From Apteryx mantelli (taxonomy: Eukaryota > Chordata > Aves > Apterygiformes > Apterygidae): a stretch of DNA of 64,000 nucleotides. Positions 27,396 through 38,415 of this stretch are shown here, in pieces. The stretch is from NCBI RefSeq assembly GCF_036417845.1, contig NC_090020.1, positions 35,882,425 through 35,946,424 on the forward strand. The letters are read 5' to 3'. The first letter of the stretch is position 1; the number at the start of each line of letters is the position of its first letter. The position numbers and the translations under genes were made by a program. The notes beneath the pieces are model-generated. The model saw nothing but the letters and a program-made list of their open reading frames with translations. It made no database searches and was not told where the DNA came from.

Positions 27396-30300
27396 CTTTA
27401 TTACTGTCCATTAGATCGGCTTTCTCACTATGCTGAGCCTTCAGCAGTATGTCTACTTATTTCCTGGCTTGGCGTGAGGATAGGTGTCAGATCTCCTCTC
27501 AGGAAAACAGTTATTCACATCAGTTCAAAGTGTACTTAGCATACCGTACTGGTTTCCATTGCATGTGCATTATCATCCCACCATTTCCATGTAGTTGGCA
27601 GAGATTAAGTTGGCGAATATATTGGAAAAGACAACTTGACATTGCTAATATAGGAGCATTTTATTCTGTAAACATCTCCACAGTTTTCAGGCGTTTTAGA
27701 CTGCCAGAGGCTGATTGCTCCCAGTATTCCATTATTACAGGAACCCTATGACCTCTCCTGTAATAAAACAAATTGTTATGTACTTAATTCATTTATTTCT
27801 AAAATCCAAAGACTTTTAGTTTTATAACAGCTGTGACAGCTTTTAGCTAGGTCTTCCAAGAGTGTAACTGGTTTGTTTGTTTACCCAGGATTGCAAAAAG
27901 CCTTACCGACACAGTCAATAGTCTGATCATCAGCAAAAAGTTCAAATCCAAGCCTGAAATCAGGACAAGCAAAACTACTCTTCAGGTTGGGTTGGTTGTT
28001 TCGAGATCATCTTGATTTTTTCAAGTGTGATCCTAAAAAAAACGGCTGAGGATTCCCCGCTTATTTTACAGTGACTGAGAGGTAGGTGCTCAGGGCTGTG
28101 CAAGAGTGGGCCTGAGCAAAGAACGATTTGAAGTGCTGAATGCCAAATCCGTCCATACTGTAACTCAGCTGGAACTGAACTGGCTTGCCCCACAGATTAG
28201 TTTGGCTCCCAGACAGTAAAACAAGGAGCTTGTCAAGGCAGAAGAACACCAACATGCAGTGTGAGAGAGGCCAAAGTACAAGTTAAAACACATCTTTCCG
28301 GCAGCCAAGACTACCATATAATTATTTGAGAGTGCTATTGTGCAGAGCCTCACTAAACAGGTCTCTCTCATTTTACTTATTAAATACGTCAAGTCCCATG
28401 ACTGGGCTGCTCACTGTTTCATAAAATGCAAGGCCTGCTCGTGAAATATGATTTCTCCTCTCCTTCGTGCCTCCTGACCACGTCGTTTTCATGTTCTGCA
28501 GCAAGCGCCGGCAGCTAATCCTGTATTACTTGCAATTATTGAAGGCTCTGCTTCTGTGAAATTAGCTTCTCTGACTGCAGTTCTATATTCAGCTGACATC
28601 CTTGGTGTTTCATGGGCTGTGTCAGCAGACAGAGCTCTCTGAGGTGTCCTTAGTGTCTGCACAGGAGCTGCCACCTACACCCGAATGGCAATTTTCAGTC
28701 CCCGTCACTTCTGTTTCTCTCCAGACAGGGTTTTTCCCCTCTTTGACCTCATTTTGGTTGTTGCATTGCATTGACTCTGCTTGAGTTGCAAAGGAGATTC
28801 TCCAAACCCAAAATCCTTTGGCATCGATATCTAAACAAGAACGAGAGAGAGGGAATTCAAGAGGGGGCATAACCGTAGCCTATGGGTAAGGGAACTAGTC
28901 TGCTCCATAGGCTGTTTTTACATTTAACATCTCTTGGATCATTGACAGAAATATTCTCTGGAGCAGGGTCTAGAACTCAGGTTTTTCAGTGTCCCAGATT
29001 TTATCATGAGATTTAACTCTTGTATTGCTTGCTGCACTGTAAGCAATCGCATTATTGCACCAAGATGCACTAAAATGAACCATTTTTCAGAAGACGGTCT
29101 TGGATGGTGGATTCTGACAGCCCTGGCCCAGAGTAACCCCCAAGCAGGACAGCATTTCACAGGTTTTTGGTGCTTGGTGATTGCTTTTCTGTGGCTCATG
29201 ATACAGGTATTTTGCATTGCCAGTATGCCAGTACTTCCAGCACCCTGTATCAACAGCCCCAGCACATAACATAAAGGTATAGATCTTCTTCCAAGCATCA
29301 AGTGTTTAAAAATAATCCGCTGCAGCACTTAACTTCTGTGCAGGTCTTTGCTGCATCTAGCTCACAGCCCCATCTTTGAGAATTTACAGTTTGCAGAGAA
29401 TGATTGCATTTATTGTGTACAGGATTAGATAAAACATGAAATGATCCTGCCAGTTATCATTGTTTCATAAACATGCCTAATTTGAAATGCGCTTGGGAAA
29501 GCTCTCACTTTTCCGTAGGTGCAAATTTGCCAATTTGCATTGGATTCATAATTGCAAAGCACACAGATTACCGGAACCAAATACTAAGCCTATTTCCTGC
29601 AGTGCATCTCTGCTGACATCCAGGGCTGTGCATCCATGCTGTGGAGAGAAGAGTGAGGCCCAGTCAGATAATTTCAAGCAGAAAGTGTGTTTATAAAGTC
29701 TGATGTACAATTCTTAATAGTCCACTAAGTTTGCTCTTGATTATACCACTGAAGCATGGAGTGACATCAAGAACATCATTTCCAGTTTGCATCAATGTCC
29801 GAAAGGGAAAACTTGCCCTCAAAGCTACGTGTTCCTCGCCTTAAGTATTTCTACTTCTGTGTCCTTCTTAGACATCTTAGGCATTTGAAGAAAGCTTTAT
29901 TTCCTCTGTTAGTTCACTTCTGGTGTTTTCTGACAAAGTTTGGCTTCCTTGTAGAAATGTGAGGTTTCCTTAATCCATGTTTTGGGAACGGGGAGATCTA
30001 TTTCTGTCCAAGTCACTGACAGTTTCGCGTCTGGAGAACTGGTTATGATTGCTCGTTCCTTCCCCAAGGACTGCAAAGATATGTAGCGTTCAGAGTTGGA
30101 GGACTCCATCTGCTTTGTGTGAGCAAGGGTAATGGTGCTGAAGGATATAAAGCCTTCAGGACAGTCAGCAGTACACAGGAAAAGCACCATTTCCTAACCA
30201 GCTTTTGTATCATGTGGAATATGTGTAATATCAGAGCTGCTCTGTGGAAGTAAATGCATTTTACCATGACCAGCTCCTCAAACTCTATGTCAGCAATAGG

Positions 30301-30744
30301 CTGCCAATTCTTGCCAGAGCCTGCCTTAGGATTTTTCCACTACAAACAACTTTGAAAATGTGTATCGGTAGGCCTGAAGTTAATGTAAATAACAAAGAAA
30401 CTTATCTCTCTTGAGTAAATGCAATGAAACGGATGGTCAGGCACTACTGGAAAACCCATAGATCTTTATGGGAATCTTTGATGGTTATTTATATCTTCCC
30501 TGTTAGATTAAAAGAATGTAAGAACACAGATTTCATAGATCACAACACAGAGAGAAAAAGAAAAAATAACTACATTTTAAAAACCTAGCAAGTGATGTCC
30601 TCTGTTTGTCATTTGCCCATTCTCGTGGTCATGAATGGTCAACCAAGCAACTTACTTACATTAGTAGTACTCAGTGGTAAGTATTTACACCACTTACATA
30701 GTATTGCTGTAAATAACCAAGACACAAGATATTCGTCCTATAGA
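27396..30744. other. Intergenic DNA, possible regulatory stretches
   Basis: No gene is recognised. 28440-28640 and 29400-29590 are repeat-free and rich in homeodomain/POU-like motifs, including a perfect octamer ATTTGCAT at 29533-29540. Confidence 0.55.
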
Positions 30745-30945
30745 CGGGTAAGTGGCCAGAACATTTGCCTGGAAGTCAGATGATTAGCTCCATCACTGGC
30801 CTGCCAAATGACCTTAAGCCTCTTGGCCTCTCCGTACTGTAGCTTACAGATGGATAGCTGTAAAGCAGAAATAATAATAATAATGCTTATCTCCTTTGTA
30901 AAGACCATTTAGATGCACTGCCGAAAAGCACCGTCCAAAGTTAGG
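30745..30945 (+). mobile_element. MIR-type core-SINE with L2-like tail
   Basis: The order CCTGGAAGTCAGATGA, CAAATGACCTTAAGCCTCTTGGCCTC, ACAGATGGA, AATAATAATAATGCTTATCTCC follows the MIR core and 3' part. The downstream GTAAAGACCATTTAGATGCACTG and GAAAAGC resemble the L2-type tail seen on amniote MIRs. The copy is diverged. An (AAT)n run at 30870-30883 sits inside it. Confidence 0.7.
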
Positions 30946-31469
30946 GTTAATTATTGTCTGAGAGCAGCAATATAACTAGCTTTGGAGAATGAGTTTCAAC
31001 CAGAAATCCCCGTGTTTCCCACGTTATTTTTCAAAGTATGTCTACATCTTGGTGACAAACGCCAGGGTACATTTGAGGGCAAGCCTTGTTTCAGCCTGGA
31101 TGTGATCCAAGTTCATCTTTTTAAAAAGCATGTTTTGGGGAATCAGTGTTTCGGGGAAAGTAGAGACTGCAGACGTGCAAGAAAGGAGGAAGTGTCAAAT
31201 CCAGCCTCTGGCTGCTGGTTTATTGAAACCACTTCCCTGCATGCTAAGCAATATTGACTTGCTACTTTCTGGCAGTCTCTCTGTGTTGTCCCTTACTGTC
31301 CTCATGCTACTTTTGACCTGGCTAACTGAGATACCAGCTTAGTTACGGCAACACGAAGTTCTGTGAGTTCCTCAAGGCTGTTCCTCTCAATCACGGCTAG
31401 ACCTGAGGGCTAGACCTCATTAGCTCCCCATCACCAAAGCTGTGAGATTAAACCCAGCCAAGGCCAGCT

Positions 31470-31592
31470 ACTCTACTGGAGACAGCAAATCCTTTGGGGC
31501 AGAGACTGCTGCTCTGTCTTAATCCAACGCATAGCGCAATCCTTCCCCAATCCATTAGAAGGGCTTCTAGGGGCAATGGTGAGGTAATCGGA
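31470..31592 (+). mobile_element. Ancient L2-like LINE 3' end
   Basis: The blocks CTTTGGGGCAGAGACTG, CGCATAGCGCAATCC and GGGCTTCTAGGGGCAATGG match, in order, the well-known L2-type 3' tail (TTGGGGCAGGGACTG ... GCGCCTAGCACAATG ... GGGCTCCTAGG). It is heavily diverged and therefore old. Confidence 0.6.
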
Positions 31593-32099
31593 AAAAATCA
31601 CAGTCAAAGGCAAGAGCATTAGGTCGCTCCCTTGTAATGGCAAAGGCAGAGCAGCTTTCCTTATGATTGCATGGTGGGATTAACCAAAGAGGGCTTGTGG
31701 AAAGATAAGAGGATGTAGGAAGTAATACAAGAAGAAAGGAAATAAGTCCGTTTGGAGCTTGAGGGCAGCCACTGCTCCCGTGAGGTGTCAGTTTGGTGTG
31801 GCTTGAGCGCTGCCTTCGCGCTGCCTGGGGGCACATGGCTGTGGTGGGGAGGGCTTCTGACGGAGGCAAGCAATCTGAAACGGCTTCTTTGCAGAAAAGA
31901 TATTTTAGTCTGTGATTGATGTGTGAAAGGTAAAAGAATACAGTGATGATTACCTTCTATTCCATTAGTGAGTGAGTAGGGAGTATATTAAATGGCAGAT
32001 ATTAAACTTAAACATTTAAAAATCTGCAGGATTGGAGAACTTCCAGGAATTGGCCAAAGAGCACTCTGAACCATTAGCATTGACACAATGAAAAATAAA

Positions 32100-32270
32100 A
32101 AATGGAACAGTAAAGAAATTGAAAAGGGTTGGAAAAAAGCCAGTCTTTTAAAAGAGTTAATGGGATAACTGAGGCACTAAAGGCTCATGAACTTGACATC
32201 AATCACGGGGAAAAAAATGGAAAGGCTGATACAGGATGTAATTGGCAGAGAGTGAAAGGTCTTAGCCTCT
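32100..32270 (+). mobile_element. Fossil CR1/L3-type LINE reverse-transcriptase fragment
   Basis: In one frame, 32130-32156 encodes WKKASLLKE, and 63 nt later, from 32193, the same frame encodes LTSITGKKMERLIQDVI. These match the conserved WKKA...SLTS-GK-ME stretch of CR1/L3-clade reverse transcriptases. The intervening part is about four residues shorter than usual and contains stop codons, so the copy is dead. Flanking sequence from about 31960 and to about 32500 may belong to the same element but is too decayed to assign. It is a LINE, not a retrovirus. Confidence 0.75.
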
Positions 32271-35200
32271 ACAGCATCCTGATTAAAAAACAATAATCAT
32301 CGCCACTCTACAAAATGACTCTAGCCCCCTACTGAATGAAATACCAACTGGATAACCAGAGAGCACAAAAAGCAACTGCATATGGGGAGCTGTTGTCCAG
32401 GGGGAATATTGTGTGGCCTTGTCTCACAGGAACCCACTGTACGCCTGGTGCCCTTCAACAATGTCTCTCTCTGAAAGGGAATTTGAAGTCATCGCTGGTA
32501 AAACGCGAGGCTGAGCACCCCATCCAGCATAACAGCAAACAACGATAGGAAGGGGTCAGTTAAGGAAGCTGAGCTAGACTGTTTATGCTGGGTGCGCTGA
32601 AACATGTATTTTAAAACAGCCAACGGGAAGACCTCGAAACAAATAGAGGCCACCTGGGAGGCTGAGTGTGGTAGTGTGCCGTGGTTCTTAAAAGGGCTAG
32701 GGGAGCTCTTTGAAAATAAGGCTATTTATACATTGGTTCCCCATGCCATGCTCTGCTTAGGATACCAGATATGTTCTTCAGAGATGTACGGCATTACCTT
32801 TGTATATACAGGCATGTCAAGTCGCATGCATTAAGCAGAAAGCTTGTGCAGTTGGGGCCTGTCTCCCCCTGCTCCATATGTAAGGCTGTACCTCGTGCAT
32901 TTTTAGAATTACACATCTGCTAATATGAGTTAAATATTACTCTCTAGACAGCGTGAATCAGCCAAAACTCTTTTAAATTGGGTTAGGAGAGTAATTTGTT
33001 TATTCCCATGATGCTGTTTCTGTCATAGTTTCAAGAGCAACAGCAAATTAAAAATCAAAGCTGAGCAACTGTGCCTATTAAGCCTCAGTCAACGTATGGC
33101 TTATTTTTCATTTGCCTTTTGCTATATCATAAAAAGATGAGCATTCATTTCAAGTAGTAGCATAAAGTTTGGGTTCGGGGCAGTTTGGTTATGTCTTCCT
33201 CTTTCTCAGAAGCAGTCTTTCTGTCTTTACCAGGTGCCTGTTTCCCTTGTCTTGAGCTGGCCCAAGTTGCCACAAACAGTTAAGTCACTCTTGCAAATTA
33301 TTTTCAGGTTTAGTATCTGTCCTTGGGCTGTCTGCAACTCTAATTTAACTAAATTATAAAAGTTCATTACAAGGAGATGAGTTGAAATGTTCCATGAAGG
33401 CTATTAAATCAGGGAGCCAGCGAGCATTGTTCAGAATTAAGTGACACAGGGGATGAGATTTCCAGCCTCAGGTTGCCCAAAATAAACTCAGCATCTCATA
33501 CATTCCCATTTAATGGCTGCAAAACTCCCATCAATACAAGCCAGTCTGTGTATGCCTAGTGCCATTCTGTACCATCGAATTACAGGTGTAATTTAGACAG
33601 TTGACTGAGGAATTAGCGCTTGCTGTTAGTTTATCACCACAAGGACGCTGTGGCGCTGGACCCCTCCACAGCACGTGGGGCAGGTGCCCCGTGCCCTCTC
33701 CCAAATGCTGCTCCTGCAGCCCACGCCAGCTCAGGACTGCGGCAGTGGGAACGAAGGCAATCGGCTACTGCAGCTTGGTTTGAAAGGGGCTCCTCTGCAT
33801 CAGGAGAATCCACATCCCCCAAAATTATCACCGGGTTTTGCTCCTTGTGTGCTGGAGACACAGTGCACAGACAACAGTGCGAGATTTCAAAGTATTTTGG
33901 TGTGTTGGTGGCATCATTTTGTGACCGTAGGCCAGAGGGGTTCAGCAGGATCTGCCCGCAGCCAGCAGGACTCCGTGCGGACCCTGGGATGTGCCGTGCA
34001 TTGAACAGATTACAGGACCAAGGCCACGTTCTGGCTGCCAGATAGTGCTGTGCTGCAGAAAGGCCTCCTTGAGTCCGCAAGAAGGGAGCCTAAAATATTC
34101 TGTTTCTGTTTCGCTGCCTGGGAGCCTTGAATGAGAAAGCAGAACAAAGAGTGTGTTCTTCACATCAAACGTGTTTTTCTTTCTTTCGGTCAAGCCGCAA
34201 ACTTCATTCTTGATTTCCTGCATGCTGATGTAAGGTCTAGGCCTTGCGAGCGGAGCCTTTCCAGTGTGTAGGCCAGCTGTGTGTGCAGGAGCACAGATGT
34301 GCAGGCCGCAGGTTTACCGAGGAAAGCAAGGGGGGAAGGGGATCATGGGATTTCTTTAGGAAGTGGAGTAACTCTAGTGAGAGTGCAGGGACCTCAGGAA
34401 CGGGCTGGTGCGTCGGGGATGCAGGGCGGGGAGGGGAATTGGTGCAAGCAGAGCCGGAAGGAAGAGTAGGAGACCTGAGGGAGTTTGTACTTTGGAGGGG
34501 GAAGGGTGCATAAGCCACCTAATACGTAACTTATTTCTTCCGCTAGACCTTCAGGTGTTGCAAATGTTGTTTTCCTGGGTTTTGACTCTGGGAAAAAGAG
34601 CAGTGTGTAAAACCTTCAGCTCTGCCTTTATTACTGTTATTGTTATTATTATTAATCTAACTGTTGTGGAAAATTACAAATATTTCTTCAGGTTTTACTA
34701 TAGTATAATTTTAACCAGACTTGTGGGTTTGCAAATGAATGAAATCATAGGATCTTTCAGACATTTTACAAGCACAAATGTGATGATAACATCTAATTGC
34801 AGGGATCTGAGACTGTCTGACTGCAAATGGGATGCTATTAAACTCTTTCTGTCTCTTACGGATGTATCACAAAATTGTCAAGCCAGTGCAAAATGCCCTC
34901 CAAAACCTGCATGACGGGACAAACTTCTGGGTCCCGAGTCTTCAGGAGTTTAATCCATGCTTAAATTGATGCATTGTGAACAGTCTTGTAGCAACAGGAC
35001 TTTCAAACTGCATATTCACATGTAACCCAACACAGGAACAGAAAGGAGCAGTTTCCCAGCTTGTAACAAGAGCTGCGATATCCCTCATTCCAATATATGC
35101 AGTACTTCAGGTATTTGAATACTCACTGCATTAAATACTAAATGATTACAGTAGGATACTGTATAAACCAGGCTGACACTGTTTTATGCTTCATTTACTT

Positions 35201-35984
35201 CCGTAGTAGTTGATCGTTCTTTCACTCCCAGTCATGCTTTTTGGTTACTTTTTCTAGGTGGTTGCCAGAGGGACTGTCCGTATAGAAAGGCATTACTCTA
35301 GCCGAAAGCTGAGGGCTTCAGAAATGAGCCGACACTGAACATCTTTTGAAAATCCTGCTTTGCAAATCTGCTTCTCTATTCCCTCCCTGGTCTGTGAAGC
35401 ATTGCATTAGGCGCAGGCACGCAATGTTGCTCGTATTTGGACTTCTTTGCCCACAGGTGCCAATGAAAGAGGAAGATATGTAATTCACATTTAACTTTAG
35501 AAAGTGATGGCAAGGGCAGTTCTGGCAGGTTTTGAGGTGCGCTCAGCGGAGTGGACCAATAAGTGCATGTTTGGTCTTGTTTTCCTGTGAGACGCGGCTG
35601 GCCTGGCTAGTCTGGGCTGTAATAGAAAACGCGGTGCTGGTGGAAAATTTCCATAGATATTCCAAAGTAAGGTAAGCAGATGCGTTCAGGAAATTTGCAG
35701 GAGTGCAATCAATACTTTAAAGCTGTGTATTCATGTGTAACCTAACACATGAGCAGAAATCACTGCAAGAGCAGAGCAGTGTCTTTTTCCTGGTTGCCCA
35801 GTCTGACTCAAACGGAGGGAAGCGCTCCTCTGGCAAAAATGATAAAGTGTTCAAAAAGAAGGAAATCCTAATCCTCTCTCGCAATATTAGTGCAGTAGCT
35901 CATGATACAAAAAAACAGCTGCCTCTCTAATGACACAACTCGACAGGGCCAGCTCATTGCGTATCACATCAGGCTTTCGCTGTG

Positions 35985-36100
35985 CTTTGCCGCGGCGCTG
36001 CCCGCGCACAGGAGCTGGAGCTGCCGCGCCGCCCCGTGGGCGCCGCGGGAATGGCACCGGGCGGGCGGAGGGCAGATAGCAACCCAGCTCAGGCTGCTTG
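35985..36100. promoter_or_regulatory. Small isolated CpG cluster
   Basis: About 85-115 bp of high CpG density (GCCGCGGCGCTGCCCGCGC and GCCGCGCCGCC, with CGCCGCGGG nearby) stands alone about 14 kb upstream of GADD45G in moderate-GC DNA. It has no TATA box and no recognised gene. It could be an orphan CpG island at an enhancer or a non-coding RNA promoter. Confidence 0.35.
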
Positions 36101-36599
36101 TCTGGCCGGCCTCCAGCACCAATGTTCGTTCTTTTATTCCCCCCCAAGGCTTTCTGCTCCTGTCCGCAGCGATAGCCCCCGCTGGGTGTGCTCGGGTGAG
36201 GTTTGCCTACCTGGGTGTAAGGGTGGAAAACGTGGGAAGCAAAAAGCCAAAGAGAGGAAAAGTGTGTGCCGAGAGGCCGCGTATGAAAGCCTCCTGAGAA
36301 GCCATATGCTCCAGAGACTCTGACAAACGCACAAGAGCGGATAAACTCATGACACTGAGAGTCGGCTGCCCCTGCTCGAAGCTGCTGGGGCATGCGGGGG
36401 CACCAGTGACGGGCTGCGTAGCTCCGCATCCCCAGTGGCGGTGGCCACGGTGTGCTGGCAGAGCCTGCGGGATGCTGTACACCCCTGTGGGAATGGGGGC
36501 CATCGTGGGGATTCGGGAACCCCCAAAGCCAGTGCAGCTTGGGGGGAGCCCCAACGCCTGTCAGAGCAAGCCTCCACCAGGCAGCAAAGGCACCACGTG

Positions 36600-36870
36600 G
36601 GTGGTTATCTGCTATTATCAGGTGGATTCTGTTAATAATGGCTGCCTAATTAATAAAAGGTCCTCTCACACATTTTGGCTGTCATCTGTGTTTCCCCTCG
36701 ACTCAATCCCCTATTGGGAAAATGGTATTTACAACAGAAGGGCCATTCTGCTAGACGCTTTGGGTATTTATTTGGTAATTAATGTCCCCCAGCTTTATCA
36801 AATGGAAAGCAGATGAAAGATTATCACCTCTCATCTGTTGCTGAGATATGCTTTCATCTTGAGGCTTCCC
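36600..36870. promoter_or_regulatory. Candidate distal enhancer (motif-dense, unproven)
   Basis: Two TAATTAAT homeodomain sites (36647-36654 and 36776-36783) and two CATCTG E-boxes (36683-36688 and 36832-36837) fall within 200 bp, with GATA-like TTATCA sequences nearby. The stretch is free of repeats and low-complexity runs. Conservation cannot be seen from one sequence. Confidence 0.3.
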
Positions 36871-38284
36871 TTTAGTGAAGCATTACTATGAGTTCTTTCG
36901 TGACTGCAAAAAAAAAAAAAAATCTGTCTTCATGCTAGAATAATCTTCACCTTGCTGATGAACTGGCTTTCTGCCTATCATGAAAACAGTAGTTTTCTGT
37001 ATTTAAGGTCTTGTCAAACTGATAATAATATTCAGTATCATTCCTTGACAATTGTCAGTATGGACAATGACGGACACGTTCTCTGTTTTATCAAAAGTAA
37101 TTTTTTCTTTTTTTTTATTGTAATTCAGCAAATTTTGCTCCCTTGTAAATCATATAAAATGAAGAAGTTCATGATATAGTCACTGAAGGATGGAGCTGAT
37201 GGAGTACAGCCATAGCAGCACATCGTTGTCTGACTCCAGTGTTCAGCACTTCCCACTGCTGGGAAATGCTTGACACGATGCGTTTCACTTTTTTTTTTTT
37301 TTAACAGATAGGACATCTATTTTGCTAAAACATAAAAATAAAACAGATCCAAGGAATAGCTGCAGGTGACGGTAGTATTCAATAAGCCTAATTGGGTTTA
37401 ACTTATGAGGTTTAATGGGTTGTCTTGAGGTCTTGGCTATTTTTCTATTATCAGCAGGGTTGCAGGGGCACAACCAAGAAGATAATTAAGGCTGATCTCC
37501 TCTTATTATTGATAATATTGCATGGAAAAGGAAGAAGACCTGACTTGACTCGATTTTCAAGGCCAAGTGCAAAAAAAAATCCACACTTTATTTGAAAATT
37601 GAGTAACTTTTAATATGGGACTATGGGAACAATAAGTAGATGCAGCCTGAGGGTGTGTTTAGTTCATTTTTCAGAGGAAAAGTGATTTTATGGATCTGTT
37701 ATTTCTTTTTATGTAAAAGTTGAGCAACCGGGGCTAGTAAATGAAGGCTGATACTTCCTCTAAACTTGGCAGCCACCATTCCTAAATTGTCACCTTGTTA
37801 TTGAGGAAGAAAAATCCTTTCAACTGAGTCCCTTGATCTAAAGTTCTTCTATGCTGTTATCATCCATATTATGGTCACACCTGGAGGCCTCAGTTAACAG
37901 CAGGGCATCACAGTGCAAGGGTGAGCATGGTTAAATGGTAATAGGCTGTCCCTGTCCTACAAATTAAGTAGACAAGGGCAAGAAAGAGTATGAGAAAGGC
38001 AATGCTATTGCAAACTTGTCACCCTCACGTGATAAAAACATCTAAATCATGAGTCAGGCCCACAAGAGTGTCATGAGTTTGGTTTAAAGAATGTGAGATT
38101 TATTCAACTGGCAGATGCTTTTTACTGTTTTTAGTGTCACTCTCTACAGTTCATTCACTTTTAGCTTTTCTCTCAAGCTGTGAGACTCAGGAAGCTTTAA
38201 TTAAAAAAACATTAAGCTCCCCTTCAACAGTATGGCTCCAAAAACTGGAGCGCTTTAAAATGACAGAAAATAAGCCGATATTCA

Positions 38285-38415
38285 GCTATTCTATTATTCC
38301 CATTTTACACATGCGGAACTAGGCCAAGCACAAAGAGATTAAAGATTTAGGCCAAGGGTACATATCATCTTGCACAGAGCCAGATGCCCTGAACCGAAGT
38401 CTAGATTATCACACG
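38285..38415 (-). mobile_element. MIR-type core-SINE
   Basis: On the plus strand, TATTATTCCCATTTTACACATG, AAGAGATTAAAGATTTAGGCCAAGG, ACATATCATC, CAGAGCCAGA and CCGAAGTCTAG follow the reverse complement of the MIR consensus block by block, so the element is on the minus strand. It is old and without visible target-site duplications. Confidence 0.75.

Larger units (their letters stand above)
32271..38284. other. Intergenic DNA
   Basis: The left part to about 32500 may be decayed LINE sequence. The rest is unique, with a perfect AP-1 site TGACTCA at 35804-35810 close to the CpG cluster at 36.0 kb and the motif-dense stretch at 36.6 kb. No gene is recognised. Confidence 0.55.
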
